From Acinetobacter puyangensis (lineage in GTDB: Bacteria > Pseudomonadota > Gammaproteobacteria > Pseudomonadales > Moraxellaceae), in the NCBI RefSeq assembly GCF_900096995.1, contig NZ_OANT01000001.1, positions 124,001 through 188,000 of the forward strand: 64,000 nucleotides of DNA, in the 5' to 3' direction. The position numbers and the translations under genes are program-made. This document shows positions 1-8,923 of this stretch, one piece after another (position 1 is the first letter of the stretch; each line of letters starts with the position of its first letter). The notes beneath the pieces are model-generated. The model did no database searches. It saw nothing but the letters and a program-made list of their open reading frames with translations, and had not been told where the DNA came from.

Positions 1-590
1 CCTTCCACATCAAAAGTAGGATCGGCTTCGGCATAGCCCAATTCTTGTGCTTCTTTTAACACGTCTTCAAATGTACGGCCTTTTTCCCGCATTTCGGTTA
101 GGATAAAGTTACCCGTACCGTTGATGATACCGGCAAGCCATTCGATATGGTTGGCTGCCAGACCTTCACGGATCACCTTGATAATGGGAATACCGCCGGC
201 AACCGCAGCTTCATAGGCAATTTGAACCGCATGATCATCGGCTGCCTTGAATAATTCGTTACCGTGCTCAGCCAGTAATGCTTTATTGGCAGTGACGACT
301 TGTTTGCCATGTTTAATGGCTTCTAGAATGACTTCATTGGCAGGGTGAATACCGCCCATGACTTCAACCACAATATCAACATCGGGTTGGCGAACAATAT
401 CTAAAAGGTCGGCACTTTGCGCGATGCCGTCTAAATTGAGTTCTGGATGAGGACGACGGATGCCAACATGGGTGATTTGGATTTCTCTACCTGTACGGCG
501 TTTAATTTCAGCAGCATTTTCTTGTAGTAGTTTAAGAACTCCACCACCAACGGTCCCTAAACCGAGTATAGCCAGACGAACTGGTTTCAC
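1..590 (-). CDS. hom: Homoserine dehydrogenase, 5' part (cut by window edge)
   Basis: This enzyme reduces aspartate semialdehyde to homoserine with NAD(P)H on the route to threonine and methionine. Translating the minus strand gives an N-terminal Rossmann motif (LGLGTVGGGVL), the segment VTANKALLAEHG, and GIINGTGNFIL, all typical of the family. About 196 residues are present and the rest lies left of the window. I place the start at a GTG (588-590) because GGAG sits six bases upstream; the in-frame ATGs at 600-605 lie upstream of that ribosome binding site. dsbC follows upstream on the same strand, an order usual in Acinetobacter. Confidence 0.93.
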   Translation of the reverse strand, partial: MKPVRLAILGLGTVGGGVLKLLQENAAEIKRRTGREIQITHVGIRRPHPELNLDGIAQSADLLDIVRQPDVDIVVEVMGGIHPANEVILEAIKHGKQVVTANKALLAEHGNELFKAADDHAVQIAYEAAVAGGIPIIKVIREGLAANHIEWLAGIINGTGNFILTEMREKGRTFEDVLKEAQELGYAEADPTFDVE

Positions 591-678
591 GTCAAACTCC
601 ATCATCTTATCAAAATATCGTTTAGATAATAGCTAAAAAGCGATGCCGACTCTAGGGCGAAAATCGCTTTTATGCAAA

Positions 679-1497
679 TTATTTCTCATTTAAACGTTTA
701 ATTAGATCGGACGGCTCAATATAGCCACCCAGATATTTGCCATCTGCATTATAAACAGCAGGTGTACCATTTACACCAATATTCATACCCAGTTGATATT
801 GGGCCAGAACTGGATTGTCACATTGAATAGCTTGTACCGGAATTCCATTGATTGATTGATCAAAGGCTGCTTTACGGTCTTCACTACACCAGATATTTTG
901 CATGGTTGGGAAGTATTGTTCGCCACGTGGCCATGCAATATAACGAACCTCTATCCCTTTTTTATTGAGTTCGGGCAAATTCTCGTGGAATTTATGGCAA
1001 TAGGGGCAGCTTGAATCGGTAAAGACATAAATAATATGTTGGGCTTTACCTTGAGCCTGATAAATAATCAGATCTTTAGGATCGAGTGCCGCAAATTTGG
1101 CTTTATTGTCGGCTGCCTGCAAATCTTCACTGACATGATGGATTTGTTTGTCACCCAGACGAATCACATCACCCTGAAAAATATATTTACCGTCGGCTGT
1201 TGCCAGTATCGCTGGAAAGCCGTCTAGTGTTACCCAATACATGTTGGCAATTTCGGTATTACGAATATTCAAAATTTTGGCCTTTAAGCCTGCTTTATCA
1301 AAGTTTGCCTGTAAGGTTTGCATCAGGCGTTGATGTGCATTATTTTCGGGTAATGTTGAGGCTTCGCCTGTGGCAGATGTTGTTGCAGTAATGGCTTCAT
1401 CTGAGGACTTTTGATTTGCATCTTGTTTTGAACAGGCTGCAAAACTGAATGCACTGGCAATCATGAGTGTACTCATTGCAAGTTTGGAAAATTGCAT
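679..1497 (-). CDS. dsbC: Thiol:disulfide interchange protein DsbC family
   Basis: Periplasmic disulfide isomerase/reductase of 272 aa. The N-terminus is a signal sequence ending in FAAC at residues 19-22, which resembles a lipobox with an atypical Phe at -3, so it may be a lipoprotein or a Sec-cleaved protein. A DsbC-type dimerisation region (about 55-120) precedes the thioredoxin fold with the active site CPYC near residues 164-167. A second Cys pair (IWCSEDR and IQCDN) fits the structural disulfide of DsbC. AAGG lies upstream of the ATG. Compared with E. coli DsbC (236 aa) it has a longer, Ser/Thr-rich linker after the signal. It lies directly upstream of hom. Confidence 0.9.
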   Translation of the reverse strand: MQFSKLAMSTLMIASAFSFAACSKQDANQKSSDEAITATTSATGEASTLPENNAHQRLMQTLQANFDKAGLKAKILNIRNTEIANMYWVTLDGFPAILATADGKYIFQGDVIRLGDKQIHHVSEDLQAADNKAKFAALDPKDLIIYQAQGKAQHIIYVFTDSSCPYCHKFHENLPELNKKGIEVRYIAWPRGEQYFPTMQNIWCSEDRKAAFDQSINGIPVQAIQCDNPVLAQYQLGMNIGVNGTPAVYNADGKYLGGYIEPSDLIKRLNEK

Positions 1498-1743
1498 AGA
1501 ACGCCTTTTTTATATGAAAAATGAAAAATAATCGATGCCCAAGCATAGCAAAAAGCAAACTTACTGCCTAGTTGGCAAATGGTATTTAAGTTGTTTGGCA
1601 GTTAAATATGGAAAAACCGATGGATGGTGAGTAAAGATATGGATTATTTTGTAATAAAAGATTATTTTAAAAAAGGATCAAATAAATATTGATTAAATAA
1701 AAAATATTTGCAACTAAAAATGATTTCGATTCTGGAGTGAATA

Positions 1744-1911
1744 ATGAAAAAAATAATTTTTCTACTTATTACAATCTGGTGTTTGCCGGGTTGTGGAGAG
1801 CAACAGAAAGAGGAAGGGCATGCAGGTCCCACAATTGATGTTGCCGCAGACTTAAAAAATTCTCCACAGGAAGTGCCAGTTACAGATAGTCGCAATTCAT
1901 CAGAGCAATAA
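1744..1911 (+). CDS. Small predicted lipoprotein (55 aa)
   Basis: A short ORF with a good ribosome binding site (GGAGTG, four bases before the ATG) encodes a Lys-rich start, a hydrophobic stretch and the lipobox LPGC (Cys17), followed by a charged, probably disordered tail ending in SSEQ. This is the form of a small outer-membrane-anchored lipoprotein. No function is recognised. It lies 47 bp upstream of the secreted RHS gene on the same strand, so it is probably co-transcribed and may help export or anchoring of the RHS protein; that role is inference only. Confidence 0.6.
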   Translation: MKKIIFLLITIWCLPGCGEQQKEEGHAGPTIDVAADLKNSPQEVPVTDSRNSSEQ

Positions 1912-1958
1912 TTTAGGGTTTTTCGTTTTAAGTACATATAACACATGGAAGATAATGT

Positions 1959-4900
1959 ATGCAAAAAATAATAACATTTGCTGTCGCTTTATTAGCATGT
2001 AGTTTTTCTTTAGTACAGGCAGCAACTACACCAAATGGCGATGCTGTTTCTCAGGCGTATGCGATAAGTAGTGCTTTAAAAACACAGGAGCATATTCCCG
2101 GTATTAGCCTTATTGGTGGTCAGATTACACATAGTCAACCTGTTATTAGGTCTGGGAAATTGCCTTATATAATATCCTATGTTGGGTCGGTGCGTAATAG
2201 TCTATCTGCCTCGAATGATTATTTTGACCAGTTTCTAACGACAGGTGGGTGGACGGATAATTACCACAATAGTATCCGTTTTTATAGTTATAACGGTAGT
2301 GCAACCATTGGTTATTATGCGATTCGATTACCGGGTTCCAGACAGGAAGTCTGGTTGCGTAATACTGGTCGTTCGGTTTGCTCGGGTGGTGTACAACGTG
2401 CATTTTCTTCCGATGTTTTGGGAAATCTAGTGTATGCTACAGCAGCAAATATCGTCTGGTCGTGTACAACGCATGGTTATCAGTTTAGTGAAAATACAGG
2501 TGGTGGAATCACGATTAACTATCGAGGGACGATTTATACCACAACAAATTATTCGGTGACACAGTCTGGTACAAAATACTATCGTATTGCACAAGTGAAC
2601 CAGCCACTGGGTAAAAAACTAAATTTTAGCTACGACAATAACTTAAATATGCTAAGTGTAATGGAAGAGCATAACAACAAGCTAAGTTTTTTAAGAAACT
2701 ATAATACTCCAAACCAGACGATTGCAGATAAGCGACTGGTGACAGGGGTTGAACTTACGATGGCGGGTTCTAGTGTTAAACAGACTGCATCTTTAAGCTA
2801 TGAAAGTTATAATAGTCAGGACGCAAATGGTCAATCAGGTTCAATTTTTTATCCGGTTACTGTAACTTCGGATGCATATGGTAAGACGACTTTTACGTAT
2901 AAGCCGATTAAACAATGGGGTATCGATGGTTATCTTAAATCTAAAGGGATAACTGTTTCGAATAGTAATGCAGCAATATTGAGTTCAATTAAGAATGCTG
3001 CCAATATTACCCAGAGAGAATGGCTGGTTTCGCAAAATTATCTCAACTATGACTCCAATACTAAAACTTATGGTACGGCAAGAGTTACTTTACAAGTACG
3101 TTCTCCTGTGGATGCTAGTTATGCGAGTGATTACACAGTAAATTATGACGATAATAACCGTACAGTCGATGTGAATATCCGACCTGATGGCATGTCCACA
3201 GGAACGGTATATTATCGGATTACCCCCAAGCCCGTATATAAAACATCTATTGATGGCACAACTTATTACGATGATGGCGAAAGCGAAATTAGCATTACAG
3301 GTGGTTCTTTCCCTGCATTAACTATTGGGGGGGGATATCCCCAAAAAATTCGCTATACAAAGCTGGTATGATTATATAAAAAGCGTAGAGCTGGTGAATG
3401 GTCTAGTGATTACACAGACCCTTGATACCTCTGCCCGTCTAACTAACGTGACATATACTCATCCAAACCTACCTAGCAGGCAGATTAATTATACTTATGG
3501 TAATTTGTCTACTGGTACGGTGAATCCGTATCTTGTTCCAACCAAAGTGGTGGCATCTTATCTCACGATTACCAATATTGTGAATGGAAATGGTCAGATC
3601 ATCAAACAAACCCAAACCTCCTCCCAAACTGGCAGTACGAGCAAAACAACGGACTATACTTATAGTAGTACAGGCTTAATTACGAGTGTTGATGGTCCAC
3701 GAACTGGTGATGTAGACAAAGTAAGCTATGTTTATTATCCCAATGGGCATCTACAGTTGCAGTCGCAATATGTTGGAACAGCAATCCGAAGTACTACATA
3801 TGGGGAATATAACCAGTTTGGGCAGCCTGAACGTATTGTTTATCCAAATGGACTGGTAGAACAGTTTGTCTACAATACGGATGGCATGGTAAAAAACCAG
3901 ACTACAGGTGTAGGGGGTATTACAGGGACAATTACAGGACAAACTACAGCGTATGCTTATAATACGTTGAAACAGAAAATAAGTGAAACCAGTCCGGATG
4001 GAGAGGTTACAGTTTTTGCCTACGATAACATCGGGCGTTTAATTCAGACTACGTTAGCCAATGGTAATCGTATTAAAAAAACATATTTTCCTATTGGGAT
4101 CGTTGCAAGTGAGAAGCATATTTCTGCTGCGAATTTTCTTGATGCAGAAAGTTATCAATATCTTGATGCCAATGGTCGAGTGGCTAAGGTTCAGCAAGGG
4201 AGGGAGAGCAACAAGGTATATATAATCTATGGCTATGATAATAATGGCAATGTGATTCAGACCACCAGTGCTACAGGTATCGTTGAGAAATGGAGTTATG
4301 ATGGCTTTAACCGTCTGATAAGCCATACGGACGGTGCCGGAAATATAGATACCAAAGCGTACGACCCACAGGATAATATAATTCTGGCAAAAGATGCGTT
4401 AAATGCAGGAACCAATCCATTTAATTATCGTAATGGTCGTACACTGACATAGGAGATTAATAGCGACTACGGGACTAAAACGTATAGTTATAACGAAGCT
4501 GACCAGCTCACTCAGCATGTACATGGTATCAGAAAATGTAATTATAACAATCTGGATGAGATTGGGCGTTATCGGGCATTTGCTTGTACAGCGAGCAGTG
4601 GCACAACAGCGAATGAATACCAGATTAACGATAATTATCTATATGACCAGAGCCGTTATGGACGATTGGATAAGGTGAGTACTGGTCTAACAGGCTATGA
4701 TGTCGATACTGTATATAGCTATGATGTTTATGATAGGATTTCTCAAAAAAGTACGGTTAATCAGTTATTTAACCGATATGCAGCTAAAAGTGGTCAAACC
4801 CTGAATGTAAGTTATGGTTATAGTATGGGAGGTAAGCCAAGTTCAATGACCTTGCCATCGGGGCGTAATATTACTTACAGCTATACCGCAACAGGAATGT

Positions 4901-6540
4901 TAAGCAGTATCAACTTAAATGGTAGTGCCTTGATTCGTAATATCACTCATGACGGTGCAAACCGTATTACAGCCTGGTGGTGGGGAGCATCGGGTGGTGC
5001 ACGTTATATTCGGTCCTATAATTATAATAATATAGGAACAATTGATGCGATTTTGAATTATAATCAGGCTGAAACAACCAATTATGTTTTAACTCATCGT
5101 TATGATGCAGATGGGCGAGTTACGACAATTAACCGCAATACAGGAACAATTGATAATTATGTTTATGATGCTGCGAATCGACTCAAGAGTGAAAGCCGAC
5201 ATACCAATGGCGTAGCAACTTATAGTATAAGTTATGGTTATGATAAAAATGGTAATCGTATTAGTCTGAGTGCAACAGGACAGCATCTACAGCCAGCTGC
5301 AAATGCGAGTTATGCATATTCCGGCAATAAACTGGCAAGTTTTAGTAAAAATAATGTAGCACAAAGCATAAGCCATACCGCAAATGCCGAGTTGAACTAT
5401 GGAACATATTTACCCGCTTATGATAATGGAGGACGACGTAAAGTAGACCGTTTAAATACCAATAATTACTATGATATGAACTATAACCATAAAAATGAGC
5501 GTAGTTATAGGGGCTATGTTGTTAATGGAGCTGTATCGACCATGACACAATATATCTATGATGAAGATAGCCATTTGATAGGTGAATATAACAAGAATGG
5601 TGTACAGGTAGAATATGTATGGTTAGGGGACATACCTGTTGCAGCGATATATGGCAGTGGCACAAATACCAAAATCTACTATATTGTGACAGATGCCCAG
5701 AACACGCCAAGACGGTTAATCGACAGTGTAAGTCATGCAGTTGCATGGAGTTGGGATTCGACAGCATTTGGCTTGGGCAATCCTGTTGGCACAGTGACGT
5801 TTAACCTGCGCTTTCCGGGACAGTATTATGATGCAGCGACAGGGCAGTTTTATAATCATAATCGCTACTATAATCCTGAACTAGGACGTTATATGGAAGC
5901 TGATCCGATTGGATTGGAAGGTGGATTGAATCCATATGCCTATGCAGGAAATAATCCTGTAATGAATGTTGATCCGAGTGGGTTGTATAGTTTTGATTTG
6001 ACACCTGCTTTTAATAATCAATTAAGTAATATTTTTGAAAGAACTGCTTCCAGAACAGCTTTAGGCTGGGGAGCAGCAGTAGTTGAGCCATCTCCATTTG
6101 GAGAGATAATAATGGGCGTAACTACAATAGGGATAGCTGGATATGAAACTTATAAAAATTTTTCAGTAAAAGATTATGTAACTTCATCTGGTATTAAAAT
6201 AGAGCTAAATAAAAATTATCCTGAAGATCGATTTATATTTAGAAGTGGCTCAGGAACTAATATGAACTTGACACCAAGAGAAGTAGATGTTGGTGGTCTT
6301 TCTTACTCTTTAGCTCCTCCATCTCAAAATTATACATTTACTACGTTATCAACTGTAAATTCTACAGGTATTTTAAAGGCTGTGGTTGATAATCCTAGGC
6401 ATGTATCTGTTTTTCCAGTAAATCAAGCAACAATGAAGGGATGGATAGCAACTCGTGGGAATGCTGAAAAATCGCCTCATCCATATACACTTTTATTAAA
6501 AAGTATTAGCTTAAAAAGAGCAGCAGGTGAACAACCATGA
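1959..6540 (+). pseudogene. Secreted RHS/YD-repeat polymorphic toxin, broken by one frameshift and one amber codon
   Basis: Three open segments join into one protein of about 1,525 aa. Segment 1 begins with a Sec signal peptide (MQKIITFAVALLACSFSLVQA, cleaved after about residue 21) and contains YD-like repeats. At 3327-3334 a run of eight G shifts the frame; seven G would read straight through into the frame at 3328, which continues with many YD repeats. That frame is interrupted once by TAG at 4450-4452 and then stays open to 6540. The RHS core motif (GQYYDAATGQFYNHNRYYNP...DPSGL) spans about 5817-5985, and a distinct, more AT-rich tip of about 185 residues follows. The tip contains FRSGSGTN, TPREVD and GGLSYS and is probably the toxin; I do not recognise its fold with certainty. 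As read, translation from the signal peptide stops at 3371. Confidence 0.85.
3327..3334 (+). repeat. Homopolymer of eight G at the RHS frameshift
   Basis: The run lies in the codons for ...TIGG. The upstream frame ends 37 bases later, while the downstream frame is open for more than a kilobase. Loss of one G restores the fusion. It could be a slipped-strand switch, a fixed mutation or a sequencing error. Confidence 0.8.
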
Positions 6541-7028
6541 AAATCTTGTTAGAGTCTGATGAAATCAATAAATTAAAGAAGGAACTTGTAAAGAGTGATT
6601 TACATATTCTTGATATAATTGATTTGGCATTTATTATTAAAAGATTGATACGAGATGGAAAGTTGAACTTTATGGATTTAATAGATCCAGTTCCATCTAT
6701 GCAATGGGAAAATATAGCTAGAATCTTGCCTTATCTACCTAAAAGTATATTAATAGAAAATTTAGATTATTTCTTAGAGTGGTTTATGGATTTAAATTGG
6801 TATGGTTCAAGAATATTATATGGTTATTTGGCTGAGATGGATATAAAACTATTGAAGGCATCATTCAATAGGGTTTTAAAAAAGGCAATAGATTTAGATG
6901 ATTCAGATTGGGTTTGGTTTTTAATGGTTTTTATGAAAGATGAATTAGTTGATTTAGAAGAGTTCTTTACAGAAGAAATTGAATTGGGGCTTCAATATTT
7001 GGATAGTAAAGGAATAGAGTTTGATTGA
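6537..7028 (+). CDS. Candidate immunity protein for the RHS tip toxin (DUF5071-like)
   Basis: A 163-aa acidic, helix-rich cytoplasmic protein without signal or membrane segment. Its ATG overlaps the TGA of the RHS gene (ATGA), with AGGTG upstream, so the two are translationally coupled as toxin and immunity genes usually are. The middle part (LEWFMDLNWYGSRIL, followed by DDSDWVWFLMVF) resembles the pattern of DUF5071-type proteins, which I know as small helical-repeat proteins often next to polymorphic toxins; this assignment comes from pattern memory only. The gene is intact although the toxin reading frame is broken, consistent with continued selection for protection against siblings. Base composition is clearly more AT-rich than the RHS core. 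Confidence 0.7.
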   Translation: MKILLESDEINKLKKELVKSDLHILDIIDLAFIIKRLIRDGKLNFMDLIDPVPSMQWENIARILPYLPKSILIENLDYFLEWFMDLNWYGSRILYGYLAEMDIKLLKASFNRVLKKAIDLDDSDWVWFLMVFMKDELVDLEEFFTEEIELGLQYLDSKGIEFD

Positions 7029-7088
7029 GTTTATTAAAAGATGATTGTATTACAGTTCCTTGTTGGAACGTTAAATGGAATCTGATCC

Positions 7089-7132
7089 TGAACGAGTTTA
7101 AAGCATTGCTTTAAACGAAGTGCAAGACGTAG
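7089..7132 (+). repeat. Hairpin repeat, copy 1
   Basis: A 44-bp unit containing a perfect inverted repeat with 10-bp arms and one central base (7096-7116), followed by the tail GAAGTGCAAGACGTAG. It replaces four bases of the RHS core sequence between the codons for ESDP and GLEGGLN. Confidence 0.75.
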
Positions 7133-7157
7133 TGGGATTGGAAGGTGGATTGAATAC

Positions 7158-7201
7158 TGAACGAGCTTAAAACATTGTTTTAAGCGAAGAGCAAGATGCA
7201 G
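7158..7201 (+). repeat. Hairpin repeat, copy 2
   Basis: A 44-bp unit aligned with copy 1. Its arms (7165-7185) are again perfectly complementary over 10 bp although several bases differ from copy 1, so the changes are compensatory. The tail is GAAGAGCAAGATGCAG. It replaces the RHS codons for PYAY. Confidence 0.75.
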
Positions 7202-7339
7202 GGAATAACCCTGTGATGAATGTTGATCCGAGTGGGTTGGCGTTGGAATCAATAGAAAATTATGCATTTCAACTGAATGATAGTATGAATCAAGCATGGT
7301 TAAATAATTTTCCAACATCCACAACCCGGAGCAAGAGCA

Positions 7340-7383
7340 AGAGCAAGAGCAAAGCATTGCTTTGCTCGCAGCGCAAGGCGCAG
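7340..7383 (+). repeat. Hairpin repeat, copy 3, next to a GAGCAA tandem tract
   Basis: Perfect 10-bp arms around one base at 7347-7367 with the core CAAAGCATTGCTTTG, and a tail GCAGCGCAAGGCGCAG similar to those of copies 1 and 2. Immediately upstream the hexamer GAGCAA is repeated about four times (7329-7352). Confidence 0.7.
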
Positions 7384-7402
7384 CAGGGGACAGGGCCGTT
7401 TT

Positions 7403-7525
7403 TTGACACTACGTCGTTATGAATAGTTCATTTAGAATGACTAAATTTCACTATTCATGCCTTGTATTGCCTAAAAAACCTTGCGCCGTATACAGCTCAT
7501 GTTGCAAACATAGACGAAGTGTCAA
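7403..7525. repeat. Inverted-repeat element of about 123 bp
   Basis: Terminal inverted repeats TTGACACTACGTC (7403-7415) and GACGAAGTGTCAA (7513-7525) match at 12 of 13 positions. Inside, ATGAATAGT (7419-7427) pairs with ACTATTCAT (7450-7458). No coding sequence fits. It separates the RHS debris from xerD and could be a small non-autonomous mobile element or a structured 3' region of xerD transcripts. Confidence 0.5.
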
Positions 7526-7573
7526 CAGACCCACGGGTAAATACACGGTTCTAAATCTGTGATTTGAAGTCGG

Positions 7574-8494
7574 TTAGCCACGTGGATGAAATTGCTGATG
7601 AATCTGCTGCATACGCGCTTGCGCGACATGGGTATAAATCTGGGTGGTAGATAAATCAGCATGGCCAAGCAGCATTTGTACGACACGCAGGTCTGCGCCG
7701 TGATTGAGTAAATGGGTGGCAAAGGCGTGACGCAAGACATGTGGCGATAGCTCATGCTGAATATTGGCGATTAGGGCATAGCGTTTGATCGCATACCAGA
7801 AATTTTGCCGTGTCATGATACCGCCATGCTGAGTCAGAAATAACGCATCCGTGGTGTTCTTATATAAAGTCGGACGGGCAGAATGCAGATATTCTTTTAA
7901 CCATTCTATGGCGATTTCACCCAGAGGGACCAGACGTTCCTTATTGCCTTTGCCCTTGATGCGGACAAAACCCTGTTCCAGATTCAGCATCTGGGTTTGT
8001 AAGCCAATTAACTCACTAACACGTAGGCCACAGGCATATAAGACTTCTAGCATTGCGCGATCACGTAATCCTAAGGCAGTGCTGGTATTCGGTGCATTAA
8101 TTAAGGCTTCAACCTCTTGTTTTGACAGGTCTTTGGGGAGGCTGCGGCCCTGTCTTGGGGTCTTATGTTCGGCCAGTGGATCATCCTGCCGTAATCCGGT
8201 TTCTCTTAAAAATTTAAAAAACTGGCGTAGTGCAGACATATAGCGTGCAATCGAACGTGGACTTTTGGCTTGTGCCGTGAGTGCCAGCAAAACGCTTTTG
8301 ACCTCTTCAGATTGCCATTCCGGTAAAGCAGTCTGATGCAAGTCCGAACATTGAATTAAATCTGATAAATAAGCATTTCGGGTATGGATACTGCTGCTAT
8401 GGCTGATCAAATAGTCACGAAATCCCTGTAAATAGGGTTTGTCCTGTGGGATGGTGACAGGTGTTGGCTGTCTGAGTTTTTTTGCCTGTAACAT
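7574..8494 (-). CDS. xerD: Tyrosine recombinase XerD
   Basis: A 306-aa site-specific recombinase that acts with XerC at the dif site to resolve chromosome dimers. It has an N-terminal SAM-like core-binding domain (about 25-110) and a C-terminal catalytic domain with the expected residues: Arg in YACGLRVSEL, Lys in KGKGNKERLVPLG, His and Arg in LSPHVLRHAFATHLL, His in LLGHADLSTTQ and the nucleophile Tyr in QIYTHV. Length is normal. It faces away from feoAB, and in Acinetobacter it usually follows dsbC; here the RHS island separates the two. XerD rather than XerC is inferred from context and sequence feel. Confidence 0.9.
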   Translation of the reverse strand: MLQAKKLRQPTPVTIPQDKPYLQGFRDYLISHSSSIHTRNAYLSDLIQCSDLHQTALPEWQSEEVKSVLLALTAQAKSPRSIARYMSALRQFFKFLRETGLRQDDPLAEHKTPRQGRSLPKDLSKQEVEALINAPNTSTALGLRDRAMLEVLYACGLRVSELIGLQTQMLNLEQGFVRIKGKGNKERLVPLGEIAIEWLKEYLHSARPTLYKNTTDALFLTQHGGIMTRQNFWYAIKRYALIANIQHELSPHVLRHAFATHLLNHGADLRVVQMLLGHADLSTTQIYTHVAQARMQQIHQQFHPRG

Positions 8495-8593
8495 CGGCTG
8501 ACTAATCTATTAAAAAAGATAAAATAGCAAAATCCATGTGCATATTGAAGTTAAACGGTCAAATTTCTTTTATAAAATGAAAATCAACTACAT

Positions 8594-8608
8594 TAGTAAA
8601 TATTCTCA
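8594..8608. promoter_or_regulatory. Possible Fur box upstream of feoA
   Basis: Read on the minus strand, TGAGAATATTTACTA matches 10 of 14 fixed positions of the 7-1-7 Fur consensus. It lies about 60 bp before feoA and just upstream of a TATAAT-like -10 at 8617-8622, so a bound repressor would cover the -35 area. Ferrous iron uptake operons are normally Fur-repressed. Confidence 0.4.
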
Positions 8609-8664
8609 TTTGACGTTATAATGTAGCATGATTAAATGATTGAACTATAGCTAGGGCGAATACT

Positions 8665-8913
8665 GTGCGTTTAACTGAATTAAAAACTAAGCAGCCAGCC
8701 ACGATTAATCAGATTTACCATTTGAACCGTCCGGAAGATGGCTCAGAAGATGGTATTGCAACACGATTAATGAGTTTAGGCTTTGTACCGGGTGAAAAAG
8801 TCGAGGTGCTCACACGAGGCCTATTTGGCGGTGAACCAATTTTGGTCAAAGTTGGTTTTTCCCGCTTTGCATTACGTCGTAATGAAGCTGATCGCATTGA
8901 AGTAAACATATAG
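8665..8913 (+). CDS. feoA: Ferrous iron transport protein A
   Basis: An 82-aa SH3-like cytoplasmic protein that assists FeoB. The family pattern is visible: RLMSLGFVPGEKVEVLTRG, then EPILVKVGFSRFALRRNEADRIEV. It starts with GTG after AGGGCG, and its stop lies 10 bp before feoB, so the two form one operon with the Cys-rich gene downstream. Confidence 0.93.
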   Translation: MRLTELKTKQPATINQIYHLNRPEDGSEDGIATRLMSLGFVPGEKVEVLTRGLFGGEPILVKVGFSRFALRRNEADRIEVNI

Positions 8914-8923
8914 GACACTTGAT

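Larger units (their letters stand above)
7042..7422 (+). pseudogene. Decayed second RHS tip (orphan C-terminal cassette)
   Basis: The DNA from about 7042 repeats, with mutations, the end of the RHS core: the stretch around GGACGTTATATGGAAGCTGATCC at 5882-5904 matches 7064-7086, and the codons for GNNPVMNVDPSGL reappear at 7201-7239. After DPSGL a different tip (ALESIENYAFQLND...) runs for about 30 residues and then dissolves into a GAGCAA hexamer tract coding RSKSKSKSK. Hairpin repeats replace parts of the core codons and introduce stops. This is the usual arrangement of displaced RHS tips downstream of the active tip, but here it is degraded beyond expression. Confidence 0.75.

Noticed and set aside
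1662..1964. 100-codon minus-strand frame opposite the small lipoprotein
   Set aside because: It has no ribosome binding site and no plausible protein features, while the plus strand holds a lipoprotein gene with signal and binding site.
7034..7357. 107-codon minus-strand frame with Cys/Ser repeats
   Set aside because: It is the antisense of the RHS debris and the GAGCAA tract; the low-complexity composition comes from the repeats.
7089..7383. CRISPR-like array
   Set aside because: There are only three units with unequal spacing, the units contain RHS codons between them, and no cas genes are present.
7213..7422. Independent small gene coding a Lys-Ser repeat protein
   Set aside because: Its first codons are the RHS core end (MNVDPSGL) and the rest runs into a hexamer tract and hairpin repeat; better explained as a decayed tip.
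7574..8494. Integrase of the RHS island
   Set aside because: The gene is the housekeeping recombinase XerD by length, motifs and conserved neighbourhood, and no attachment-site repeats flank the island.
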